Shown piece by piece: positions 46,174 through 58,290 of a stretch of DNA of 64,000 nucleotides. The position numbers and the translations under genes are program-made. Every line of letters starts with the position of its first letter. Positions within the stretch are counted from its first letter, which is position 1. Where the stretch lies: contig JXTB01000164.1 of assembly GCA_002914805.1 (NCBI GenBank), positions 34,283 through 98,282 of the forward strand, written 5' to 3'. The notes beneath the pieces are model-generated. The model saw nothing but the letters and a program-made list of their open reading frames with translations. It did not search any database and had not been told where the DNA came from. This stretch comes from Parasponia andersonii. Lineage: Eukaryota; Streptophyta; Magnoliopsida; Rosales; Cannabaceae.

Positions 46174-46400
46174 CCTCAAGTTGTTCTAATTATGTCATTT
46201 CTGAAACTGGAACTAGCGAGATTATGACAATATAATTGATATAGACCTCAAGTCGTTCTAGTCATGCCATTTCCGGACTTGGAACTAGCAATATTTTGAC
46301 AATCCAATTGATGTCAATTGATATAAACCTCAAGTTGTTCTAGTCATGTCATTTCCAGACCTGGAACTAGCAACATTTTGACAATATAATTGATATAAAC
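46174..46400. repeat. Three tandem copies of a 72-82 bp unit
   Basis: Units starting CCTCAAGT(T/C)GTTCTA at 46174, 46246 and 46328 each include a GGAACTAGC block and end ATTGATATA(A/G)AC. The middle unit carries an extra 9-bp GATGTCAATT-type stutter. Confidence 0.9.
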
Positions 46401-47070
46401 AATTGAGAGAGACAGTGGTGGAATTGTAATTACAAAGGAATTAGAATTCTTTACTCCAAATTGCAAACCAAACATTGGAATGTGCCCTTTATTGGAATAG
46501 TCTTTCCATTCCAAGGCCAATTCTAATGAACCAAATATGACCTAAGTATCTTATTTATCTTGTAGGTTGTTAATCAAAGATCCTTAGAGCTATCACCTTC
46601 TTCTGCGCATATTTTTTAGTAGGGAATTGAAGAATGAGAGATTCTTTATTTGACAAATATGGCACTTATCTCTATTTAATCACATATTTGTTAATAGGAA
46701 ACCAATCCATTATCATTGATGGAGTATGCACTAATATTTGTGCTCAAATAATCAAAATATTCGATAGGTTGAAAATCCCAAGCAAAATCAACTATGTTCC
46801 AGAATAGGCATCTCAATAAGAAAGATTGTATCATTGTCAACAATGTGAAGACCAAATTAGATAACATTGTCACCCAAACAAAAAATAGGAACACAAAATC
46901 GAGCTTAGTTTTGAAGGATAATTGAATTCAACTAGATCTAGTGGACCTCAATTGATCCTTTTTGGACTGGATCATTTTGGAACGACGCCATCTCAATATG
47001 TTGATCAATCCAAAATAAGTGTAGTGTCTCATCAAAAAAGTCATATCATATGATAAATGTCATATTAAAT
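46401..47070. other. Intergenic DNA left of the Copia element
   Basis: AT-rich, no gene. The end (about 47010-47070) has GTGTAGTGTCTCATC and ATAAATGTC words that recur in the array on the other side of the Copia element. Confidence 0.5.
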
Positions 47071-47075
47071 CCAAT

Positions 47076-48436
47076 TGTTGACCTATATGGTTTTCAATCT
47101 TATCTTATTTTGATAATAACAAACATGTGATTTAGTTACTAATAACTGGCTTGAGTTTGTAGTTATGAAGTTGAAAAAGAAATTGATAAGACTCAAGAAA
47201 TAAAGTTCTCAAGAATAGAGCATCATTGATAAACCTCGAAGGATGAAGATAAATGTGAAGAATCAAGATTCAAAACCAAGTCTAAATAGGTTAAAATTTA
47301 TTTCTTAGTCTTGTACTTGATTTATTGCAATGCACAAAATACTCTCTTTGATATGGCTCAAAAATCTTTCAAATATTTTTTTTAATGAATCTTCAAAGAA
47401 TTAGCTAAATTTTAAATCTATTGATTGTTTGAAAATAAATATCATTTCTAATCTAGCCCAAATATTCTCAAAAGTATATTTTCTTAAAGTTAAAAATATT
47501 TTAGAAAAAAAAAGTTTTAAAAACAACCAAATTAGTTCAAAAAAACAAAAAAATCCTTTGTTTCTGACTGATTTTGGTCGACCAGGCTTGGTTGACAAAA
47601 ATAAAGGCCAAAAATTGCCATTGGAGCTAAAATGGCATTTCGACTCCAACGACTAGTTTTTTTGATCGACCAAAAATATTTCTAGTCGACCAAAATGTTG
47701 GCAGCAAGATACCAACAGTCAAAAATGGCTAGTTTTTGAAGATGCCTTTAAATAAAGCCAAGTTTAATGGCTTAAAAAGAAAGAATACGAACCTATATTG
47801 ATACCCAATCAGTTTCTAAGTACAAAAGCTCTCTTTTACTCAACTATAATTTTCAAATTTATTTGAGTCATTCCTAAAGCATCATTTGTACATTGTTTTT
47901 AAATCACCTAAACTTATCTTATATTATTTCTTTGAGAGATGATTCTTTGAGTGAGTGTTCACTTGTATTTTCATAAAAACTTTATTGAGAGATAAGGTTG
48001 GCACCAGAGTCATAAACAACGCGGTACAGGTGAGATTGACACCGGATTCTAAATAATCCGTGGTTAGGCGTAATAGAACTAGATTCAAGAATATTGTAAA
48101 GGCGTAGGTGTGCCTAAGAAGAAATCACTCCATATTGTACAAAGGGTCGGTCAAGCCCATAATCTTGATCTGATAGTGGAAAGCTCTAAGCAAGTTGCGG
48201 AAAGCCGGGGACGTAGGCAAACCGTCGTGTTTGTCGAACCTCGTAAAAAATAGCATTTGCATCTCTCTATCCCTATCTCTTTAATTTATTTATTTTGATA
48301 TTGTGCTTATTTATTTGCTATTTTTACTTGCCCCATTCATTATTTACTCAATCTTATTACTTTATTCAAAAAGTTTGTAAAAGTCTTAAAAACCCAATTC
48401 ACTCCCCCTCTTAGGTTAGCTATTCTTGGGACAATA
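47076..48436 (+). repeat. 5' LTR of the Copia element
   Basis: It starts TGTTGACC and ends ...TTGGGACAATA, the counterpart of ...TTGGGATAACA in the 3' LTR. It differs from the 3' LTR at 14 sites in the first 215 bases, all transitions. It contains palindromic TTGGTCGACCA-type words and a small insertion relative to the 3' copy near 47585. Confidence 0.9.
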
Positions 48437-48438
48437 AT

Positions 48439-48450
48439 TGGTATCAAAGC
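48439..48450 (+). promoter_or_regulatory. Primer-binding site of the Copia element
   Basis: TGGTATCAAAGC, two bases after the LTR, one mismatch from the TGGTATCAGAGC complementary to the 3' end of initiator tRNA-Met that most plant Copia elements use. Confidence 0.85.
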
Positions 48451-48518
48451 TTGGTGCTTAATTTTCTAAAACTTAACCGTTTTTGAGCTGGCTAATCCAA
48501 ATAACTTTTCTTTTCAAT

Positions 48519-50155
48519 ATGAGGGGTTGTCACTTTCCAAACCACCTTTCTTTAATGGAAATGATTTCAACTATTGGAGAAGTCGTATGGACACATATCT
48601 TAAATCCATAGATTTTGACTTATGGTATATTGTTACTAGAGGTCCATTAAATTTGACAAAGATTGTTAATAGAGTTGAAGTAGAAAAAGATATTGAGGAA
48701 TATAATAAAAAGAATAAAATGTCTTTTACCAAAGATAGAAAAGCTAGAAACATTCTTATGTGTGGTCTAGATAGGAACGTATACAATAATATTAAAAAAG
48801 CTAAGGATGCTCATAAATTATGAAATATGCTTGAAGTGTCATATCAATGAACTAATTCCATGAAGGAAATTAGAATTAATATTTTCACAAGAAATTATGA
48901 GTTATTTAAAATGGAAAAAGATGAATCTATTTTTCAAATGTTTACTAGATTTACCTCAATCATTAACTCTCTTGGTGCTTTAGGAAAAACTTTTCCAAGT
49001 AGTGAGTTGGTGAGTAAAATTCTTAGAAGCCTCCCTCGAGCATATAGAAGCAAGGTGGTAGCTATTCAAGAAGCAAAGGTCCTTAGCAAACTTACTCTTG
49101 AAGTACTTATGGGTTCCCTCATGACCCATGAAATCTTTATGAAAGAAACTAATGAAGATGAAGGAGAAGAAAAGAAAAAGAAAGGAATCGCTCTTAAAGC
49201 CGCCCTATAAGAAAGCAATGAGGAAGAAGAAGAATTCGCAGATAGTGAGCTAGAAGACATTGCCTTACTTACTAAAAGGTACAAGAAGTACTTAAATTTT
49301 AAAAAGAAGAATTTCAAGAAAAATATCAAAGGCAATGACTTCCGAGAGAAGAAAATGAAGTATGATCCCATCACCTGCTTTGAATGCAAGAAGCCTGGAC
49401 ATATGAAAAACAAATGTCCTTTGAGAAGAAAAATGAAGAAGAATGCAATGAAGGCCACTTGGGATGATAGTGAAGAAGAAGAGTTTAATGGAGAAGAACA
49501 AGAAGAAATTGCCAACATGTGCTTCATGATAATAGAAAATGAGGTGAGCTCACTTGAACCTAAAAGTAAATTTCATGATATTAGTGATACTAATAGTGAG
49601 TTTAGTTATAGTGATTGTGATTTATCATATGAAAACTTGTTGAGTGATTTCAATGATTTACACAAAAACTATGAAAAACTCATTTTCAAGAACAATGCTC
49701 TTAAAAAGGAAATTCTTAGTTTGTCAAAAATAATTGAAAAGTTTACCAAAGAAAATGAAGTAAAATTACCTTATAGTAGTTGTGATATTTTGTCAAAAGA
49801 AAACACTTCCTTAAATGACAAGATTTTTGACTTAACTAAAATTGTCCACAAATTTACAAAAGGAAAGGCAAACTTTGACATGATGCTTGGTGGACAAAAA
49901 TATATTTTTGACAAAAAAAGTATTGGGTACAAATCTTCTATAAAACAAAATTACCTCAAGAACTATTTTGTGAAAGCTAATACAAGTAACACAAAGCACA
50001 CTTGCACTTATTGCAATCAAGATGGACATACTAGTTTTTCATACTTTGTAAAGAAAAATGCATATTTTGATAGAAAACTAGCTTGGATACCAAAAGAATC
50101 TAGAACTAATACTCAAGGACCCAAATTAGTATGGGTACCAAAAATCAAAGTTTGA
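48519..50155 (+). pseudogene. Copia gag, broken
   Basis: The frames 48527-48823, 48860-49210 and 49355-50155 together resemble a plant Copia gag of the UBN2/DUF4219 type: an N-terminal part with a PPFFNG and YW motif, a helical middle, and a zinc knuckle of the CX2CX4HX4C form at about 49378-49419. In-frame stops interrupt it after 48823, near 48850 and after 49210. The main frame also lacks an ATG at its start (a nearby ATG at 48519 is in another frame). An acidic, Lys/Asn-rich tail and a second Cys/His cluster (about 50000-50035) follow. Confidence 0.75.
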
Positions 50156-50169
50156 TTCTTACTTGTAGG

Positions 50170-50443
50170 TACAAAAGAAGAAGAACTTTTGGTTCTTAGA
50201 TAATAGTTGCTCCAAACACATGACCGGAGACTACTCCTTGCTCTCATCATTCACAAATAGAAGTAGAGGAGATGTCACATTTGGAGACAATGCTAAAGGT
50301 AAGATTTTGGGAATAGGTAACATTGGTTTGGAACAAAGCTTAAATGAATTAAGTGTCAATGAAAGATCAAATAAAGAAGAGACATCCAACTACAACAAGA
50401 CAAAAGTACTAAGGAAGAAAGATGCGATAATGGTAATATTCTA
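50170..50443 (+). pseudogene. Copia protease remnant
   Basis: The short stretch has the CSKHMTG motif that follows the active site of Copia aspartic proteases, but the Asp-Ser-Gly triad reads Asp-Asn-Ser. The frame then runs into unrelated charged sequence and stops at 50441-50443, with no integrase HHCC or DDE region. Confidence 0.6.
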
Positions 50444-50454
50444 ACTATTCTTCT

Positions 50455-51574
50455 AGATTTAAAATTTAGTCATGCCCATCCTAAAGACCAAATTCTAGGT
50501 GATCCCTTACAAGATGTCACAACTAGAGCATCACTTAGAAATATTTGCAACAACTTAGCTTTCTTTTCTCAAATTGAACCCAAAAATTTTAAAGATACCG
50601 AAAAAGATGAATTTTGGATTTTAGCATTGCAAGAGGAGCTAAATAAATTTGAAAGAAGTGATATATGGGAATTAGTTCCAAGACCTAGTGATCATTCGGT
50701 TATTGGAACAAAATGGGTCTTTAGAAATAAATTAGATGAGCATAGGGTGATTATGTGAAACAAAGCTAGATTAGTAGCCCAAAGTTTCAATCAAGAAGAA
50801 GGTATCGATTATGAAGAAATCTTTGCACCTGTAGCAAGATTAGAATCCATTAGAAAGCTCTTAGTATCTGCATGCCATAAGAATTTTATTCTTTACCAAA
50901 TGGATGTTAAGAGCGTATTTTTAAATGGATATATTTTAGAAGAAGTTTATGTAGCCCAACCCCCCGGTTTTCAAAATCATAAGTATCCCGATCATGTTTA
51001 CTAATTGAAAAAGGCTTTATATGGTCTAAAACAAGCTCCTAGAACTTGGTATGATAGATTAAAAATCTTTTTGATTTCAAATAAGTTTTCAATTGAAAAA
51101 GCAGATACTACTCTTTTTATTAAGAAGAAAGGGGTGGACATGATAATTGTGCAAATCTATGTTGACGATATTATATTTGGAGCTACTGATGTTTATCTAT
51201 GTGAAGAATTCTCTAAGTGCATGCATAGTGAATTTGAGATGAGTATGATGGGAGAATTGAACTTCTTCCCTAGGCTTCAAATTAAACAATCTAAAGAAGG
51301 AATCTTCATCAATCAAGCAAAATACATCAAAAAGCTACTCAAGAAGTTTGATCTTGAACATTCAAAACCAATGAAGACACCAATGAGCTCTTCAATTAAG
51401 CTTGACAAAAATGAAAGTAGTAAAGTGGTAGATATTACTAAATATCGAGGTATGATCAGATCTTTACTTTATCTTACCGCTAGTAGACTGGATATAATGT
51501 TTAGTGTTGTCTATGTGCTAGATATCAATCTAATCCTAAAGAATCTCATCTTAGTGTGGTTAAACATATTTTAA
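50455..51574 (+). pseudogene. Copia reverse transcriptase, broken
   Basis: It carries the Copia RT core: WELVPRP, GTKWVFRNK, a DYEE-FAPVAR motif, YGLKQAPRTWYDRL and the catalytic YVDD at 51158-51169. In-frame stops occur at 50756 (TGA) and 51001 (TAA), so it cannot encode a complete enzyme. It starts directly after the truncated protease region. Confidence 0.8.
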
Positions 51575-52050
51575 AATATTTGCATGGCACTATGAATATA
51601 GGATTATAGTATCCTAAAGGCATATACTTTAATATCTCAAGTTATTAGGATGCGGATTTTGCTGGGTGTAAAACCGATCAAAAGAGCACAAGTGATACTT
51701 GTCACTTTTTGGGATACTTACTAATTTCTTGGTTTAGCAAGAAACAAAATTCCATTACTCTTTTCACCATCGAAGCGGAGTATATATCCGCGGCAAGTTA
51801 TTGTGCACAAATTTTTTGGATGAAATAAACACTTTTAGATTTTGGTATGAAATTTGCACATGTGCCTATTAAATGTAATAACGCTAGTGCTATAAGCTTA
51901 TCTAAAAATTCTATTTTGCATTCACGAGCTAAACACATTGATATAAGACACCATTTCCTTCGTGCTCATATACAAAAAGGTGATGTTTCTCTTGAATTTG
52001 TCTCCACTGAAAAACAATTAGCGGACATTCTTACAAAAACCTCTTGGTGA
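51575..52050 (+). pseudogene. Copia RNase H, broken
   Basis: It shows the DADFAGC, AEYISAA and KHIDIRHHFLR motifs typical of Copia RNase H, in frames broken by a stop near 51826 and frame changes near 51575. Confidence 0.7.
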
Positions 52051-52591
52051 AGAACGATTTTGTATGATTAGAAGAGAACTTGGCATGCTTGATTTTGATG
52101 AAATTTCCTAATTTTACTTTGTCATATTTTTTTTTAATTTTTATCCCATCTCATTTTATTTGGCCAAATCTGAAACTCTCAATTAATTCTTCAAAAATAT
52201 GTATTTTCTTTATGTTTTCGCCAAATCTGAAACTTTTCAGATTTTTGGTCGACCAAAACTGATGGTTGATTTAGACATGCGAAGTTGTGTTGTTTTGCTA
52301 GTTTTCAGATTTTGGTCGACCAAAACTGTTCGTCACCCGTTTTTCAAAACCTAACCTGAGATAGTTTTATGGTCTTTTCTTCGTGTTTTCTCTCATCCCT
52401 CTCACTCGAAACTCTTATTCCCTGAACAAAAACCCTAACCCTTTATCCCCTTTGCTTCTAAACTTGAATTCTATGAGTTTTTACTTCAATTTCTTCAATA
52501 TTTCATCCTTTCTCCCACTAAACTAGTTTTTCTCCATCCAATTTTGTGATCAATCTGCCTATTTATTCTCTCTTTCTTGCTCAAATCTGTG

Positions 52592-53765
52592 ATGCCATTC
52601 AAAGCTCGTGCCAACAAGAGGTCAGGGAAGAATGTCATCGGAGAAAAAGATGAAAAGAGATCAAAATCAAGGTTTGACACTCCTCTTTTCACTAATCCTA
52701 GAATTATTGACGATTTCCAAAATAATTTTACTAATAGGGCTTTAGTGAATGGAAGAAGTGTGGATTAGATAGCTATGGAAAAACTAGTAGGTTGGAGACA
52801 TTTATTTCATAGGATGGGTTGGGTTTCCTTTTCTAGCATTAATGGATTGACTTACCCTAGGTTGGTAAAAGGCTTTTAGGCTGCTATGAACCTAAATAGT
52901 GAAGTTCATGGAATCACTTGTACTCTTAAAAGGAAGGTCATTGATATGAATGTGAGTGATCTTTGAGCTATTCTAGAAATACCCAATGAAGGTGATCATA
53001 CAATTAATCTTATGGGAGATTTCGATGAGGTGACACTTTGAAAAATCTAACTAGAGATGGCAATTATTATCTAAATTGTACCACTAATCATTTGAATGTT
53101 CATAATAGACTCCTTCACCACTATATCACCTATAACATTCTTCCTCGTACTGGCCATAGAGAGATAGTCCATCCTCTTGATATTTTCCTTATTAACTCTA
53201 TACTCATGGAGAAAACTATAAATTTAGGGCATATCCTTATGACCCAAATGAGGGAAGCTGGTTCGAAGAAGATGAGGTGTCTTCCTTATGGAATGGTGCT
53301 TACTCGAATTTTGATCATTTTGAAATTCCTCTTCATGATGAATCCGTCAAGGAAAACCAATGTCTCCTTATGATAGAACTGCCATCGAGCACATGCATTG
53401 GTTTTTTAATGAGACCAACGGTACTTGGATATACAAGGGGCCCGAAAAGGCCAGTGATCCTAGTGTACCCATTGAGACTCATGACTATAGTGATAGTGAG
53501 GAATGTGACTCATCTATTGCTCATACAACTCCTCCCTCGTTTAACTTTGAAGAAGCATTTCAACTTATGAATGCAAGCTTAGACACTCTTGTTGTGGACT
53601 TTAATGCATTCAGGAAGATCATGGTAGGAAAATTTAAGCTCTTCAAGACTCTCAACAAGTACAGTTTGATCGTCTTTTTGGACACAAATAAGAGATGGAG
53701 AACTATATGCGTCAAGGACAAAATCCTCCTCCATCCTAGAATCTTTTTCTTGCTTATTTATTGAT
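52592..53765 (+). pseudogene. Third ORF of the Copia element, degraded
   Basis: An ATG at 52592 opens a Lys/Arg-rich frame that stops at 52766. Similar-quality coding continues in pieces (52769-53040 with several stops, 53038-53373, 53360-53764) to a coiled-coil-like end. It resembles the plant-transposon-associated protein domain seen downstream of pol in some plant LTR elements, in the env-like position of Sireviruses. The product is not recognisable with certainty. Confidence 0.45.
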
Positions 53766-54124
53766 GATGTGCATGTTCTTTTATGGTATATTAGTATGTT
53801 ATTTTTGAACCTTTTGAACTCTATTTGTATGTCTTCTTATTATGGTGATGGAATCTTGTATGAGACTTATGTCTATCTTCGATTGTGATCTATTATTCTC
53901 ACTATGCTTATGAGACTTATGTATCTTCAATTCTTTTTGCTAATTTCAAAGGGGGAGAAAATATTCATGATTTTTGTATGCATAATTAGAGTTAAAAAGG
54001 GGAGATTTTTTTTTTTAATTTCCATGTATATGTTGAGGAGGAGTTTCTAAAAATAATGGTAAGGTCATGTATGCTAATTAAATTGTATCATTATTTTTAT
54101 CTCAAGTCAATGTTTGTCATCATC

Positions 54125-54138
54125 AAAAAGAGGGAGAT
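54125..54138 (+). promoter_or_regulatory. Polypurine tract of the Copia element
   Basis: AAAAAGAGGGAGAT directly before the 3' LTR, the expected plus-strand priming site. Confidence 0.8.
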
Positions 54139-55484
54139 CGTTGATCTATGTGGCTTTCAATCTTATCTTATTTTGATAATAATAAATATGTGATTTAGTT
54201 ACTAATAACTGGTTTAAGTTTGTAGTTATGAAGTTGAAAAAGAAATTGATAAAACTCAAAAAATGAAGTTCTCAAGAATAGAGCATCATTGATAAACCTC
54301 GAAGGATGAAGATGAATGTGAAGAATCAAGATTTAAGACCAAGTCTAAATAGGTTAAAATTTATTTCCTAGTCTTGTACTTGATTTATTACATTGCACAA
54401 AATACTCTCTTTGATATGGCTCAAAAATCTTTCAAATGTTTTTTCAAAAGAATCTTCAAAAAATTAGCTAAACTTTAAATCCATTAATTGTTTGAAAATA
54501 AATATCATTTCTAATCTAGCTCAAATATTCTCAAAAGTACATTTTCTTAAAGTTAAAAATATTTTAGAAAAATGAAGTTTTAAAAACGACTAAATTAGTT
54601 CAAAAAAACAAAAAAATCTTTTGTTTCTGATTGATTTTGGTCAACCAAAATAAGGCCAAAAATGGCCGTTGGAGCTAAATTGGCATTTCGGACTCCAACG
54701 GCTAGTTTTTTTGGTCGACCAAAAATATTTCTAGTCGACCAAAATGTTGGCAGCAAGATACTAAAGGTCGAAAACAGCTAGTTTTTGAAGATGCCTTTAA
54801 ATATAGCCAAGTTTGATGACTTAAAAAGAAAGAATACGAACCTATATTGATACCCAATCAGTTTCTAAGTGCAAAAGTTCTCTTTTACTCAACTATAACT
54901 TTCAAATTTATTTAAGTCATTCTTAGATCATCATTTGTGCATTGTTTTCAAATTACCTAAGCTTATCTTGTATTATTTCTTTGAGAGGTGATTCTTTAAG
55001 TGAGTGTTCACTTATATTTTCATAAAAACTTTATTGAGAGATGAGGTTGGCACCAGAGACATAAACAACCCGGTATAGGTAAGGTTGACATCGGATTCTA
55101 AACAATCCGTAGTTAGGCATAATAGAGCTGAATTCAAGATTATTGTAAAGGCATAGGTGTGCCTAAGAAGAAATCACTCCAGATTGTACAAGGGGTCGGT
55201 CAAGCCCATAATCTTGATCCGATAGTGGAAAGTTCTAAGCAAGTTGCGGAGAGCCGGGGACGTAGACAAATCGTCGTGTTTATCGAACCTCATAAAAATA
55301 GCGTTTGCATCTCTCTATCCCTATCTCTTTAATTTATTTACTTTGATATTATGCTTATTTATTTGCTATTTTTACTTGCTTCATTCATTATTTACTCAAT
55401 CTTATTACTTTACTCAAAAAGTTTGTAAAAGTCTTAAAAACTCAATTCACCTCCCCTCTTGGGTTAGCTATTCTTGGGATAACA
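54139..55484 (+). repeat. 3' LTR of the Copia element
   Basis: It starts CGTTGATC (TG changed to CG) and ends GGGATAACA. It aligns along its full length with 47076-48436. Confidence 0.9.
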
Positions 55485-55498
55485 CCAATTACATCTTA

Positions 55499-55880
55499 TA
55501 ATATCTTTATTTATAGTGTCACATTATAATAATTATTCCTAAGTGTAGTATCTCATCGAAAGATAGTATCACATCATAAATGTCCCAACGAGTACAGTGC
55601 CACATTATAATAAACTTATTTGTATTGTCATATAAAATAATAAATAATTATTCATAGTGTAGTGTTACATTATAGTAATCATTCGTAAGAAATTGGTAAT
55701 ATTATAATAATTAAATAATAAATTTTTCTTAACCAAGTGCAGTGTTATATTATAAGTGTCACATTATAATAATCACTCCTAATAAATATGTAAAATTAGA
55801 ATACTTATTCCTAAATAAGTAAAATATTATAGTAATTATAATACATGTTATTAACTTCATGTAGTATCATATTATAAGTA
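55499..55880. repeat. Degenerate tandem array flanking the Copia element
   Basis: Five or more irregular copies of (A)GTGTAGTGTCACATTATAATAAT(C/T)ATTCCTAA-like units. The similar words left of the 5' LTR (about 47010-47070) indicate that the Copia element landed inside this array. Confidence 0.65.
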
Positions 55881-55889
55881 TCATAATAA

Positions 55890-56010
55890 GGAGCCCAACT
55901 TGGAATTTTAAAAATAGAGCCCGCCTTGACCTATAGGCCCACCGGGGCTCCTAGGCGGGCTAGAACGGGCTAAAACGGGTTAGCTCGTACCGACCCATTC
56001 TTTGCTTAAA
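55890..56010. other. GC-rich patch with CGGGCTA repeats
   Basis: GAGCCCGCC, GGCCCACCGGGGCTCC, then CGGGCTAGAACGGGCTAAAA and CGGGTTAGCTCG lie within about 120 bp of otherwise AT-rich DNA. Such GGCCCGCC-rich ends are frequent in some plant hAT MITEs; the identity is uncertain. Confidence 0.35.
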
Positions 56011-57401
56011 TTAAAAAAAATTAAAACCAAATAAGATGATTATTTGTATGATTAGTTAAAAATATTAGAAATTTTAAAATAAAATTTATAAAAAAAATAA
56101 ATAATATGTTACATTTTTTACTATTGATAAAAATTCATAAATAATTAAATAAGTTAAAAGCATATAAGTTGAATAGTTGATAAAACAAAGTTTAAAGCAA
56201 AAATCTTAAGAAAATTATTAGAATTAAATTGAAATTTGAAAATATAAATAAAAAATTGAGGGAATCTGTAATATTAGAAAAATGTTTTATATATAAATTT
56301 ATTTAAGAACTTTTGGTCTGACCCATTTTGCCATATGTTTTAGGCACCATTTGTATATATCTTGATCATTTTTCCACTCACATATCGAATATAGATTATC
56401 ATAGAAGGTATTCATGTATCAAAGATATATTATTGATATTGGCAATAATAGAAATTAAATTTTATGTCTTTAAATTATTTTTAAAAACCAAAGTATGAAA
56501 AAAAAAAAAGTGCACGTAAACTTCTTATTTTAAATCCTAATTGGTCCAGTTGAGTACTTTGTAACTAGTTCTACTGGTCCGATTGAGCTTAATCAGACCT
56601 AATAGAATTAGTTACTGAGTACTCAATTGAGGCCAGTCGAGCTCAACCAAACCTAGTAGAACTAGCTATTAAGTACTCAACTGGACCTAGTCAAGACCTG
56701 TATTATTATCTTCTTTCTCAGCGTTCTCGTAATTTTTAGCTCAGAAAATTGCAAAATGAACCTCTTGGTGTGTGAAAAGTTACACTTTTTTTAGAAGATT
56801 TGGAAAGTTAATTGGGTTTTGTATTTAGAATGGAACGACGAAGATTATAGAGATATTAAAGGAGGATTCCCGTTCTTCTTCCTTCATTTTTAAATTATAT
56901 TTAATTATGTCACAGGAGAACATAAAAGGGCATTATAGGAATATCAAAATATCATTAAAAGATAAGTCTAATGGACTTAAATAAAAATGTAGAAGTCTAT
57001 TAACCTAAAAACACTTAGTAATAAGTCTGAAAAACTAAATTTCCTGTCGAGGATTACACATAGAAAACTGCTAAGTCTAAAACCTAAAAAGACTCAAAAG
57101 AAAAAAGAAAATTCGCTAAAATGGTCCATCTACTTTAGCTCTTTTATAAGGAAGCCTAGTTTTTTAAGTCATCAAGAGGTGGTCAATTATGATGATATGG
57201 CACTAGTTATTTGCCCATTGGTTTTGATTTTTTTTAGCATTCATTTGTACTTTAAAGATAAAAACTTTAAATAAAAAATTGCTAATAGAGAAAAAAAACT
57301 AGTGCTTGACAACCTCAACATGCTTCTCAACTTATCCACTCATATGTTGTTGCCTCCATGAAATTACTGTGCCAAAAGATCCTTTACCTCGTCATCTTGA
57401 A
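56011..57401. other. Intergenic DNA, no gene seen
   Basis: AT-rich. 56540-56700 contains repeated (T/A)CTGG(T/A)CC(G/A)(G/A)T(T/C)GAG-like words resembling those at 45530-46110. Confidence 0.5.
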
Positions 57402-57413
57402 TCTCTCTTTCTT

Positions 57414-57456
<43 letters not shown>
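57402..57456. repeat. (CT)n/(CTTT)n microsatellite
   Basis: CTTT units followed by about 18 CT dinucleotides. A shorter CT run recurs at 58127-58145 at the head of the second copy of the adjoining sequence. Confidence 0.95.
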
Positions 57457-57458
<2 letters not shown>

Positions 57459-58290
57459 GTCAATCTCAATATTTTTTAGCTATTTTCAATCTTAGCTTAG
57501 CTCAACGATTAGAAAATTTTGCCCGACAGATTGCTCGACACAATTATAGGTATATTAAGTACATTTTCTATATTCAAGAGTTTTACCTAACAAAGGTGTT
57601 GAGGCACTCGACAATAGTGTTGAGTTGGTGTCGAGTGACTCGACACTCTTGTTCAGTATATCGACTTGACTTTTTATATTCTAAAATTTTACCAGACAAA
57701 GTTATTGAGTCACGCAACATCTTTGTTAGGTACATCGATTAGGTATCAAATGACTCGACACTCTTGTCATATATGTTGACCTGACTTTTTATAATCTAAA
57801 TTTTACTCGACAAAAATGCTAAGCCACTCGACATCATTGTCAGATATATCGATTAAGTATTGAGCTAATGTTGAGTAAGTGTCGAGTTTGTTAAGCTAAT
57901 TTTTGTAAATTCGGGAATCCTACTTGACAAACTTGTTGAGTTGCTTAACAAGCTTATTGAGTCAATTTTATATAATAACAATCTTACCTAATTTCTTGTC
58001 GAGTGGCTCGACACTGTTGTTGATTTTCTTTTTTAACACAAATTCAATAACATAATTATTATTATAATTAGAGAAAATGTCATAAAATGGCCTTGTATTT
58101 CATTATATTTCTACAAAATACTATGTGCTCTCTCTCTCTCTCTCTATGTTGACCTCAATATTTTTCAGTTATTTTCGGTCTTAGCTTAGCTGAATGATTA
58201 TGAAATTTTACCTGACAAGTTGCTCGACATCTTTGTAGGATATGTTGAGTACATTTTCTATATTCAGGAGTTTTACCCAACAAAGGTATT
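57457..58290. repeat. Minisatellite rich in ACTCGACA, with a repeated leader
   Basis: 57457-57605 is copied at 58146-58290 (TTAGCTTAGCT, TTGCTCGACA, AAGTACATTTTCTATATTCA, ACAAAGGT). Between them are about four units of 100-130 bp, each with a TTTTAC(C/T)(A/T)(G/A)ACAAA block followed by ACTCGACAtC or GACTCGACACTCTTGT. Confidence 0.75.

Larger units (their letters stand above)
47076..55484 (+). mobile_element. Complete but defective Copia LTR retrotransposon, 8.4 kb
   Basis: Two LTRs of about 1.35 kb bound the element. CCAAT flanks it on both sides (47071-47075, 55485-55489). In order it has 5' LTR, primer-binding site, broken gag, protease remnant, reverse transcriptase, RNase H, a third degraded reading frame, polypurine tract and 3' LTR. 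The integrase domain expected between protease and reverse transcriptase in Copia elements is absent. Several stops and frame changes interrupt every coding part, so it cannot move on its own. The extra reading frame after RNase H is the place where Sirevirus-lineage Copia elements carry an env-like or other ORF. That lineage is my inference. Confidence 0.9.
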
